Assembly (NCBI GenBank): GCA_040510375.1
Contig: JBEVJC010000012.1
Location: 434,001-498,000 of the forward strand
DNA length: 64,000 nt
DNA from: JBEVJC01 sp040510375
Lineage (GTDB): Bacteria > Bacteroidota > Bacteroidia > Chitinophagales > Chitinophagaceae
Direction: 5' to 3'
The translations under genes were made by a program, and so were the position numbers. This document shows positions 37,223 through 43,981 of this stretch, one piece after another (the stretch's first letter is position 1; every line of letters begins with the position of its first letter). The notes under the pieces are model-generated. The model did not search any database. It was not told the origin of the DNA and worked only from the letters and a program-made list of their open reading frames with translations.

Positions 37223-37317
37223 ATAGTATGTGTTTTTAGGTGCCGCAAATTTACACAATTAGTGCACGTAATGACCTTTACAACCTTAACTTTACGTTCA
37301 ACCTAAAAACGATTGAA

Positions 37318-38562
37318 ATGCTTCAGGGCCGCCATTCCATTCCCTTCGCTCATCCGGGCAAGTTTCGCTTAGTCTGTATTTTATGTCTTGTAACTGTTTT
37401 TTGTATGATTGGTTTGGCTCCCGTACGTGGCCAGTCGTCCAGGGTAATGTCAAAACTCATCACGCGGGATCTCGCTTTTGCAGCCAGTCAGTATAAGATC
37501 CTGATGGCTAATACGCCGGACAGTGTGATGCCCCGCAATTATAATCCGCGGGAAAAGAAATTCGTGACAAGTAAAACCAGTTGGTGGACAAGTGGATTTT
37601 ATCCCGGTTCATTATTTTATATCTATGAAGGTACGGGTGATACGGTGTTGCTGGCAGAAGCCACGCGCAGGCTGGGCATACTGGAAAAAGAGAAATTTCA
37701 TAAAAGGGATCACGACCTCGGTTTTATGATCTTTAATAGTTTTGGGAATGCCTATCGCATTACCCGGAAGCCTGAATATAAAGAGGTAGTGCTTACTGCT
37801 TCAGTGACGCTTATGGGAAGATACAGGCCGTTATTACATACTATGCAGTCGTGGGATTCAAATGCCACTTACCGCAGTCCGGTTATTATTGACAATATGA
37901 TGAATCTTGAAATGTTATGCTGGGCTGCCGACGAGGTGCGTGAGCCAAAATTCAAGGTGGTTGCAATTGATCATACGGAAACAACGTTGAAAAATCATTA
38001 CCGGCCTGATTTCAGTTCGTACCATGTGGTAGATTACGATCCGCAGACAGGTGGTATACTTAATAAAAAAACTGCACAGGGTTATGCTGATGAATCGGCA
38101 TGGGCGAGGGGTCAGTCATGGGGGTTATATGGTTTCACAGCCATGTACCGTTTTAATAAGGAACCAAGATACCTGGCGCAGGCAAGGGGCATTGCGAAGT
38201 TTATCCTTCATCATCCGAATCTGCCGAAGGACAAAATTCCTTACTGGGATTTCAATACCCCGGATATCCCGGACACATACCGGGATGTTTCCGCTGCGTC
38301 CATCCTTGCATCGGCGTTACTTGAACTGGGTCAGTATGTGGAAGGGGAGGAGCGGAGTGAATATGTATCTGCTGCCGCGACGATCCTGAAAAACCTGTCG
38401 GGTAAAAAGTATATGAGCGGAAAAGGAGAAAACGGTGGATTCATTCTCAAACACAGTGTGGGAGCCGTTCCGTATAATTCAGAAGTGGATGTTTCGCTGA
38501 CTTATGCGGACTACTATTTCCTCGAGGCGTTACTGCGATATAAAAAATGGTATTTGAATTAA
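37318..38562 (+). CDS. Secreted glycoside hydrolase family 88 (unsaturated glucuronyl hydrolase)
   Basis: A GH88-type enzyme that hydrates and opens unsaturated uronic acids left by polysaccharide lyases. A signal segment (FRLVCILCLVTVFCMIGLAPVRGQ) precedes an (alpha/alpha)6 barrel. Probable catalytic Asp regions are DHDLGFMIFNSFGNA and IIDNMMNLEMLCWAA. The motif GYADESAWARGQSWGLYGF is the family's most conserved block. The ATG at 37318 gives 414 residues; the frame is open back to 37240. No lyase or Sus pair is seen nearby. Confidence 0.9.
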   Translation: MLQGRHSIPFAHPGKFRLVCILCLVTVFCMIGLAPVRGQSSRVMSKLITRDLAFAASQYKILMANTPDSVMPRNYNPREKKFVTSKTSWWTSGFYPGSLFYIYEGTGDTVLLAEATRRLGILEKEKFHKRDHDLGFMIFNSFGNAYRITRKPEYKEVVLTASVTLMGRYRPLLHTMQSWDSNATYRSPVIIDNMMNLEMLCWAADEVREPKFKVVAIDHTETTLKNHYRPDFSSYHVVDYDPQTGGILNKKTAQGYADESAWARGQSWGLYGFTAMYRFNKEPRYLAQARGIAKFILHHPNLPKDKIPYWDFNTPDIPDTYRDVSAASILASALLELGQYVEGEERSEYVSAAATILKNLSGKKYMSGKGENGGFILKHSVGAVPYNSEVDVSLTYADYYFLEALLRYKKWYLN

Positions 38563-38610
38563 TGGTATTGAGGTTGCAGTAAAAGGTTCATGGTCCGGCA
38601 AATTGAAATT

Positions 38611-38685
38611 ACAGTGCATTGTAGGATGCACTCTGATAGATTGGCTCACGGATAGTGCATCATTGGATGCACACCAATAGATTGA
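38611..38685. repeat. Two-copy imperfect repeat (offset 41 bp)
   Basis: ACAGTGCATTGTAGGATGCA (from 38611) recurs as ATAGTGCATCATTGGATGCA (from 38652); both copies end in ATAGATTG. Each unit also holds an inverted TGCA pair. It sits between two convergent genes. Confidence 0.6.
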
Positions 38686-38701
38686 CCCCCGGCTGATCAT
38701 T

Positions 38702-39511
38702 TTAATTGCTATAACTCAGCGGGTCATTATCCTTTGGTCTGGAAAAATCAGCCTTGCGTTTTTCAAGAAAGGCGGTGACCCCTTCTTTCATTTCAGGGGT
38801 GCCGAAGCAGTCGCCGAATAAACTGATCTCGATTGCATAACCGTCTTTATGGTTATCCAGTGAGGCGTTGATTGCGGAAATGGCGCGGCCAATTGCCTGG
38901 GGACCTTTCTGCATGATTATCGTAAGGATCTGTTTGCATTTATCAAGTAAGGCATCGGGCGTGGTGATATGGTTAACCAGTCCGAGCCGTTTGGCTTCCT
39001 CTGCATCAATCATGGAACCGGTCATGATAAGCTCCATTGCCATTCCCTTGCCCACCAGCTGGGTCAGTCGCTGGGTACCACCATAACCGGGGATCAGTCC
39101 CAGGTTGACCTCGGGTTGCCCGAATTTTGCATTATCCGAGGCAACGCGAAAATGACAACTCATTGCCAGTTCGCAACCACCTCCCAGTGCAAATCCATTT
39201 ACCGCTGCAATAATCGGTTTGGGTGAATGTTCAATCCTGTCAAACACAAGCTCCTGGCCCTTCCTGGCAAGGGCAGCCCCCGCTCCGGGGTCGAGGGTAA
39301 GGAACTCTGATATATCAGCCCCTGCAACAAATGCCTTTGTTCCTGAACCGGTAATGATCACCGCCCTGATGGCTTCGTTGGTGTATACATCGGTCACTAC
39401 AGTCTCCAGTTCTTTAATCACCGTTTTATCAAGTGCATTCAGTTTATCCGGACGGTTGATGGTAATAGTCAGGATCCCGTTTTCGATGGAAGTAAGGAGG
39501 GTATCGTACAT
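38702..39511 (-). CDS. Enoyl-CoA hydratase/isomerase family protein
   Basis: A 269-residue crotonase-fold protein. The oxyanion-hole motifs KAFVAGADISEF and AAVNGFALGGGCELAMSC and the catalytic Glu region FGQPEVNLGLIPGYGGTQRL are intact, so it should be a working enoyl-CoA or 3-hydroxybutyryl-CoA dehydratase. The start MYDTLLTSIENGIL at 39511 is preferred over an ATG at 39538. Upstream lies a 36-bp tandem repeat. It shares the strand with the B12-binding mutase subunit, which suggests acyl-CoA catabolism. Confidence 0.9.
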   Translation of the reverse strand: MYDTLLTSIENGILTITINRPDKLNALDKTVIKELETVVTDVYTNEAIRAVIITGSGTKAFVAGADISEFLTLDPGAGAALARKGQELVFDRIEHSPKPIIAAVNGFALGGGCELAMSCHFRVASDNAKFGQPEVNLGLIPGYGGTQRLTQLVGKGMAMELIMTGSMIDAEEAKRLGLVNHITTPDALLDKCKQILTIIMQKGPQAIGRAISAINASLDNHKDGYAIEISLFGDCFGTPEMKEGVTAFLEKRKADFSRPKDNDPLSYSN

Positions 39512-39550
39512 AATTTTAGTTTTAATTTTAATTAGCAATGGTTTTTTGGG

Positions 39551-39692
39551 GGATGTATTTCCTGTAGTGAATCCGGTTAATTCTGAGGATGTATTTCCGA
39601 AAATAATCCGGGTTATTCTGAGGTTGTATTTCCTGAAACTAATCCGGGTTATTCTGAGGATGTATTTCCTGAAACTAATCCGGGTTATTCTG
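39551..39692. repeat. 36-bp tandem repeat, four copies, upstream of the crotonase gene
   Basis: Units start at 39551, 39587, 39622 and 39658, each opening GGATGTATTTCC (GGTTG in the third) and ending CCGGGTTATTCTGA. Copies 3 and 4 are nearly identical, while copies 1 and 2 carry substitutions and a 1-bp loss. They fill the gap between the crotonase and mutase-subunit genes. Confidence 0.85.
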
Positions 39693-39708
39693 CATGGATT
39701 GAAACTGA

Positions 39709-40116
39709 TCAGAAGTCGCGGTTTGTCTTCACCCAGTCTTTGATATAACTGGCAATATCTGAGGTGCCCGCACCTGGTGCAAATAATTTACCAACACCCA
39801 TTTCGTGAAGTGATTTCATGTCTTCTTCGGGAATAATCCCGCCGCCGGTCAGCAGCACATCATCCATCTTTTTCTCTTTCATCAGGGCAATGATTTTTGG
39901 GAAGACGGTCATATGTGCACCGGAAAGAATGCTCACGCCAATTGCATCGACGTCTTCCTGTAATGCAGCATTCACCACCATTTCGGCGGTTTGCCGCAGA
40001 CCGGTATAGATCACTTCCATACCAGCATCGCGCATGGCGGTTGCGATCACTTTCGCGCCGCGGTCGTGTCCGTCGAGACCGACTTTAGCAACTAAAATCC
40101 TGACGGGTCTGTTCAT
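39709..40116 (-). CDS. Methylmalonyl-CoA mutase small, cobalamin-binding subunit
   Basis: A 135-residue stand-alone B12-binding domain. It shows the base-off motif DxHxxG in KVGLDGHDRGAKVI, with the lower-ligand His, then SILSGAHM and LTGGGIIPEED. Such domains pair with a separate catalytic subunit (not in the window). With methylmalonyl-CoA epimerase at 23814-24215 it supports propionyl-CoA metabolism. Preferred start is MNRPVRILVAKV at 40116. gltX ends 35 nt upstream on the same strand. Confidence 0.9.
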   Translation of the reverse strand: MNRPVRILVAKVGLDGHDRGAKVIATAMRDAGMEVIYTGLRQTAEMVVNAALQEDVDAIGVSILSGAHMTVFPKIIALMKEKKMDDVLLTGGGIIPEEDMKSLHEMGVGKLFAPGAGTSDIASYIKDWVKTNRDF

Positions 40117-40151
40117 AATAGCAAGTTTATATCCAGTCACCAGTCATGGCC

Positions 40152-41681
40152 TCATTCGCTGAAAGCCTTAACTGCTGATTTTATACGTGCAATCGTTTCC
40201 TTCCTTCCTATGATAGCAGCGATATCAAAAACCGGTGGTCCGAATTTTCCACCCACCAGCATGATCCTGAAAGGTAATTGTAATTCGCCTGGTTTGATCT
40301 GTTGAAGTGCTGCGATGGTCTTGAAGGCATCTTCGATAAACGCACTCTGCCAATCGGGCGTTGCATCCAGTTCTTCAGCAAACAGGTGAAAGAATTTTTC
40401 CTTGTCGGCATTCCACTTGGGTTTAACAGCGGGAAGGTCCCAGCTAATTGGTGCTTTAAAGAAAAACGAACTTTGTGTTACAAAATCAGGAAGTAGCGTA
40501 CAACGGTCCCTTACGGTTTTGATCACCTGAAGGATGAAGTCTTCATCCTTTGTTTCAATACCTTCTGCTTTCAGGAGCGGAACAACAGCCTTGGTCAGTT
40601 TATCAGCATCAAGCAGTTTGATCCACTCATGATTAAACCATCTGGCTTTTTCATAATCGAATTTTGCACCGGCGCTATGCACGCGTTCCATGGAAAACTG
40701 GTGGATCAGTTCGGTCAGTGTAAACAATTCTTTTTCTGAACCATCGTTCCAGCCAAGCAGTGCCAGCAGGTTTATAAATGCTTCCGGTAAAAATCCTTTC
40801 TCACGAAATCCTTCGGTCAGTTCATTTGTTTTCGGGTCTGTCCAGTTCATTGCAAAAACGGGGAAGCCATATTTGGCACCATCACGTTTGCTGAGTTTAC
40901 CATTGGGGCCAAGGATCAGCGGAAGATGCGCCCACTTTGGCATATGTTCAAATCCGAAAAGATATTTCCAGAGCAGGATATGTACGGGTGCAGAAGGTAA
41001 CCATTCTTCACCGCGGAATGCATGGGTAATTTCCATCAGTTTATCATCCACTACTACGGCCAGGTGATAGGTAGGCATACCATCTGCCTTCAGCAATACT
41101 TTATCATCGATCAGTGAGGTTTCAAAATTCACTTCGCCACGGATCATATCTGTAAAGCCAACGGTTTCATTCTCCGGCATTTTTATACGAACCACATAAC
41201 GTGTCTTTTCGTCGAGAAGGCGTTTTGTTGTTTCCGCATCCAGTGACAGGGAGTTGCGCATCTGTTTGCGCAATTTGTGATCGTACTGGGGTGTTGGGTT
41301 CGCGTCGGTCCGGTGTAACTGGCGCATGGCTTCCAGTTCTTCCGGTGTATCGAATGCATAGTAGGCATGTCCATCACGGATAAGTTGTTCGGCATATTGC
41401 TGATAGATACCATTGGCCTTTCTTTCGCTTTGGCGATAGGGGCCGTAGGTTCCAGGATTTGCGGGGCTTTCATCCGGTTCGATGTTGATCCACTTCAGGC
41501 ATTCCATGATATATTCTTCTGCGCCTTCCACATAGCGGCCCTGGTCGGTATCTTCAATGCGGAGCACAAATTTGCCGCCGTGTTTTTTTGCAAACAGGTA
41601 ATTATATAAAACGGTGCGGATGCCACCCAGGTGAAGGCCACCGGTGGGACTCGGAGCGAAGCGAACTCGAACATTACTCAT
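40152..41681 (-). CDS. gltX: Glutamyl-tRNA synthetase
   Basis: It charges tRNA-Glu, which serves both translation and heme synthesis through HemA. The first signature is FAPSPTGGLHLGGIRT and the second is GKLSKRDG. The class-I block LRIEDTDQGRYVEGA is also intact. The ATG at 41681 (MSNVRVRF) gives 509 residues; the open frame upstream to 41864 is not family-like. It faces away from the deacetylase gene. Confidence 0.95.
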   Translation of the reverse strand: MSNVRVRFAPSPTGGLHLGGIRTVLYNYLFAKKHGGKFVLRIEDTDQGRYVEGAEEYIMECLKWINIEPDESPANPGTYGPYRQSERKANGIYQQYAEQLIRDGHAYYAFDTPEELEAMRQLHRTDANPTPQYDHKLRKQMRNSLSLDAETTKRLLDEKTRYVVRIKMPENETVGFTDMIRGEVNFETSLIDDKVLLKADGMPTYHLAVVVDDKLMEITHAFRGEEWLPSAPVHILLWKYLFGFEHMPKWAHLPLILGPNGKLSKRDGAKYGFPVFAMNWTDPKTNELTEGFREKGFLPEAFINLLALLGWNDGSEKELFTLTELIHQFSMERVHSAGAKFDYEKARWFNHEWIKLLDADKLTKAVVPLLKAEGIETKDEDFILQVIKTVRDRCTLLPDFVTQSSFFFKAPISWDLPAVKPKWNADKEKFFHLFAEELDATPDWQSAFIEDAFKTIAALQQIKPGELQLPFRIMLVGGKFGPPVFDIAAIIGRKETIARIKSAVKAFSE

Positions 41682-41734
41682 AGAAGCAAAGATAAACGGG
41701 AATTTGCATGGTCGGTCAGAAGATTGGCAGGTGT

Positions 41735-41742
41735 TATATTTG
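41735..41742 (+). promoter_or_regulatory. TATATTTG -7 element of the deacetylase gene
   Basis: TATATTTG fits TAnnTTTG and ends 5 nt before the ATG at 41748, so the mRNA would have almost no leader. Confidence 0.5.
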
Positions 41743-41747
41743 TATTG

Positions 41748-42377
41748 ATGAAAAGTTATTTTATAAAAACTCCCTGGTGGCTTAAAAGGATTTATTCTTC
41801 GTATACCTGGGATATTCCTTCGAAGGGGAAAGATGTGTACCTGACATTTGATGACGGGCCACATCCTGTTGCCACACCCTTCGTGCTCGATGAATTAAAA
41901 AAGGCGGGAGCGCAGGCCAGTTTTTTTTGTATCGGGAAAAATGTGGTGGCGGAACCTGTTTTATACAGGCGGATCCTGGATGAAGGTCATACAGTAGGCA
42001 ATCATACCTATAACCATCTTAATGGATGGAAGACCGGCAACATGGTATATCTCAAAGATGTTGCCGAAGCGGGAAAATATATCGATAGTGATTTATTCCG
42101 GCCGCCCTATGGAAGGATCGGTCGGTTCCAGGCGTCGGCATTGGCCAATGCATTGAAAAAACCGAATGTGAAAGTTGTTATGTGGGATGTGTTGAGTGGG
42201 GATTTTGACACTTCACTTACGGGTGAACAATGCCTGCGAAACATTGTGCTCAACATACGGCCTGGTTCGATTGTTATTATGCACGACAGCCAGAAAGCAT
42301 TTGAGCGGCTATCGTATTTGCTACCCTTACTGCTGGTATACCTTCAGAAAGAGGGCTATGTGTTAAAAAAGTTATGA
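41748..42377 (+). CDS. Polysaccharide deacetylase (NodB/CE4 family)
   Basis: A 209-residue CE4-type enzyme. The catalytic and metal motifs are LTFDDGPHP, GNHTYNH and FRPPYGR, followed by WDVLSGDFD and IVIMHDS. It probably removes acetyl groups from peptidoglycan or another N-acetylglucosamine polymer. It lacks a cleavable signal peptide in the chosen frame, so a cytoplasmic or membrane-attached location is possible. A frame open to 41631 overlaps gltX and is not used. Confidence 0.9.
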   Translation: MKSYFIKTPWWLKRIYSSYTWDIPSKGKDVYLTFDDGPHPVATPFVLDELKKAGAQASFFCIGKNVVAEPVLYRRILDEGHTVGNHTYNHLNGWKTGNMVYLKDVAEAGKYIDSDLFRPPYGRIGRFQASALANALKKPNVKVVMWDVLSGDFDTSLTGEQCLRNIVLNIRPGSIVIMHDSQKAFERLSYLLPLLLVYLQKEGYVLKKL

Positions 42378-42460
42378 AATATTGATCAGTGTCAAAGTTG
42401 GGAGGAATGGGACGATCTCAGGTGGAAGAGATAAAGTGCTGACTATCACTCAAAAATTTA

Positions 42461-42490
42461 GGGCCTGGGTAGAAACCCTGGCCCGTTTTT
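42461..42490 (+). terminator. Terminator after the deacetylase gene
   Basis: The stem GGGCCTGGGT/ACCCTGGCCC, with one T:T mismatch and an AGAA loop, is followed by GTTTTT. Confidence 0.8.
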
Positions 42491-42613
42491 AATCCGTACC
42501 CTATGAAAACTGGTTTAAAGGTAGAATATTTTTTCATTTAGCCAAACTAATTTAAATCTCTTTAGAGCCTGATTTCGTAGCCTGATAGCGGGTTTCAGGA
42601 AAATGATAATAAT

Positions 42614-43381
42614 ATGAAGCTGATCGATACACATTCGCATGTTTATTCAACTGAGTTTGAAAATGACCAGGCCGACATGATTGCCAGGGCGGTTTCGTCG
42701 GGGGTAGGGCCGATCCTGATGCCGGCAATTGATGGTACAACCCACAATGCCATGCTTTTAGCTGAGCAGCTGAATCCCGGCCTTTGTATAAGTATGATGG
42801 GGTTGCATCCCTGTTCTGTGAAAGCTGATTACCAGCTTGAACTCGATCAGATTGAGCGATTTCTGGGAGAAAGGAGATTTATTGCGGTTGGGGAAACCGG
42901 GCTGGATTTTTATTGGGATCTCAGTTTTAAGGAAGAACAATATATTTCTTTCAGGAGACAGATCGAGTGGGCAATCGGGTATGATGTGCCGGTGGTGATC
43001 CATTCCAGGAGTTCGACGGACGAATGTATTGCGGTGGTCAGGGAAATGCAGCGGGGACCATTGCGCGGCGTATTTCATTGCTTCTCAGGGAATGCCGGGC
43101 AGGCGAAGGAGATCATGGACCTGGGGTTTTACCTGGGTATTGGAGGGGTATTGACCTTTAAAAACAGCGGTCTCGACAAAGTGGTGAAAGAAGTCGGGCT
43201 GGAAAAAATTGTGCTGGAAACCGATGCGCCTTATCTGGCGCCTGTGCCTTTCCGGGGAAAACGGAATGAGCCTTCTTATCTGGTGAATGTGGCGCAGAAG
43301 CTGGCGGATATATTTGAACGGCCTGTGGAGGAGATCGCGGAAATCACAACGGCGAATGCGGAGAAGCTTTTCAGGCTTTAA
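42614..43381 (+). CDS. TatD-family metal-dependent DNase
   Basis: A 255-residue TIM-barrel hydrolase. The metal motif IDTHSHVYS at the N-terminus, VGETGLDFYWD, VVIHSRSSTDE, GVFHCFSGNAGQAKE and LETDAPYLAPVPFRGKRNEPSY are family signatures in order. TatD proteins act as 3'-5' exonucleases and may serve in DNA repair. The gene is complete and precedes the tRNA-Ser. Confidence 0.93.
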   Translation: MKLIDTHSHVYSTEFENDQADMIARAVSSGVGPILMPAIDGTTHNAMLLAEQLNPGLCISMMGLHPCSVKADYQLELDQIERFLGERRFIAVGETGLDFYWDLSFKEEQYISFRRQIEWAIGYDVPVVIHSRSSTDECIAVVREMQRGPLRGVFHCFSGNAGQAKEIMDLGFYLGIGGVLTFKNSGLDKVVKEVGLEKIVLETDAPYLAPVPFRGKRNEPSYLVNVAQKLADIFERPVEEIAEITTANAEKLFRL

Positions 43382-43521
43382 TGGTGAAAAGTCCGGTTCA
43401 GAATCCCACATAACTTTGCATCGGATCTATCGGTCATTTTCTGGTGCAGCCACAATCGTTGCAGACAATTAATTCTGCGTTTCAATTTCAAAATTTATTC
43501 GGTCTCTTTACCGTTAAACCT

Positions 43522-43529
43522 TATTTTTG
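43522..43529 (+). promoter_or_regulatory. TATTTTTG -7 element of tRNA-Ser
   Basis: TATTTTTG fits TAnnTTTG and places the transcript start about 5 nt before the mature tRNA. Confidence 0.6.
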
Positions 43530-43540
43530 CTGCCCCAAAA

Positions 43541-43627
43541 GGAGACGTGTCCGAGTGGTTGAAGGAGCACGCCTGGAAAGTGTGTATACGGGAAACCGTA
43601 TCAAGGGTTCGAATCCCTTCGTCTCCG
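43541..43627 (+). tRNA. tRNA-Ser, anticodon GGA
   Basis: An 87-nt class II tRNA. The acceptor stem GGAGACG pairs with CGTCTCC. The anticodon stem-loop is CACGC-CTGGAAA-GTGTG, with anticodon GGA (reads UCC and UCU). A long variable arm (TATACGG/CCGTATC type) and the T arm AAGGG-TTCGAAT-CCCTT follow, with discriminator G. CCA is not encoded. It lies at the edge of the accessory region; tRNA-Ser genes are frequent integration sites, but I see no duplicate of its 3' end downstream. Confidence 0.95.
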
Positions 43628-43630
43628 CTG

Positions 43631-43665
43631 AAGGAAATGATCGTTAAGACCATTTCCTTTTTTTG
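43631..43665 (+). terminator. Terminator after tRNA-Ser
   Basis: A perfect 9-bp stem AAGGAAATG/CATTTCCTT is followed by seven T. Confidence 0.88.
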
Positions 43666-43814
43666 TTTAATTAATTGAGTGGCCGACTATGTTTTGCTGA
43701 GTTCAATTTTTCACACTTACTCCCATTCTGTTTTCTAATTCTTTCCTCCCATATTGACGCTGAAAGTAATAAAGTCCCATTCGATTATGTAACAACAATG
43801 GATCGGCTCCTTAC

Positions 43815-43841
43815 GAAAAATGCCCCGCAGGTAGGCGAGGC
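43815..43841 (-). terminator. Terminator of the tracrRNA
   Basis: On the minus strand, 43841-43835 GCCTCGC pairs with 43828-43822 GCGGGGC (one G:U pair, 6-base loop) and is followed by ATTTTTC. Confidence 0.85.
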
Positions 43842-43914
43842 GCTAAATGTTTTCACAGCGGAAAAATCCTTATTGTGAATTGCTTTCAACGCGAAGATAT
43901 ATTATTGTACTTAA
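43815..43914 (-). ncRNA. tracrRNA of the type II-C CRISPR system
   Basis: The anti-repeat has 17 bases (43873-43889) that are perfectly complementary to the 5' end of the repeat as read on the minus strand (TTGTGAATTGCTTTCAA). After a bulge, about 12 more bases (to about 43914) pair with the repeat's TTATTGTA-CTTA part. Downstream in the RNA come AATAAGGATTTTTCCGC, which resembles the nexus of other tracrRNAs, then GTGAAAAC. A GCCTCGC/GCGGGGC terminator hairpin with a T run closes it (43815-43841). It lies head-to-head with cas9. The exact 5' end is a guess. Confidence 0.85.
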
Positions 43915-43919
43915 CCCAT

Positions 43920-43937
43920 AATACGGATTCCCGTATT
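43920..43937. repeat. Inverted repeat between tracrRNA and cas9
   Basis: AATACGG-ATTC-CCGTATT is a perfect 7-bp inverted repeat in the short divergent region. It could be an operator or a weak terminator (T-rich on the plus side). It overlaps the region where the tracrRNA promoter must lie. Confidence 0.5.
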
Positions 43938-43981
43938 TTATTTTATTGAATTTGAGTATCTTAAAGTTTTAAAATTCACTA

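Noticed and set aside
39219..39743. A 174-codon plus-strand open frame over the crotonase 5' end and the 36-bp repeats
   Set aside because: It is antisense to a clear enzyme gene, and its C-terminal part is just translated tandem repeat.
43675..43878. A 67-codon plus-strand open frame between tRNA-Ser and cas9
   Set aside because: It runs antisense through the tracrRNA and its terminator, has no family features, and is better explained as chance.
43931..43954. A plus-strand tracrRNA ending at the AATACGG inverted repeat
   Set aside because: The plus-strand reading would put the anti-repeat against the wrong end of the repeat and has no nexus. The minus-strand version has all parts.
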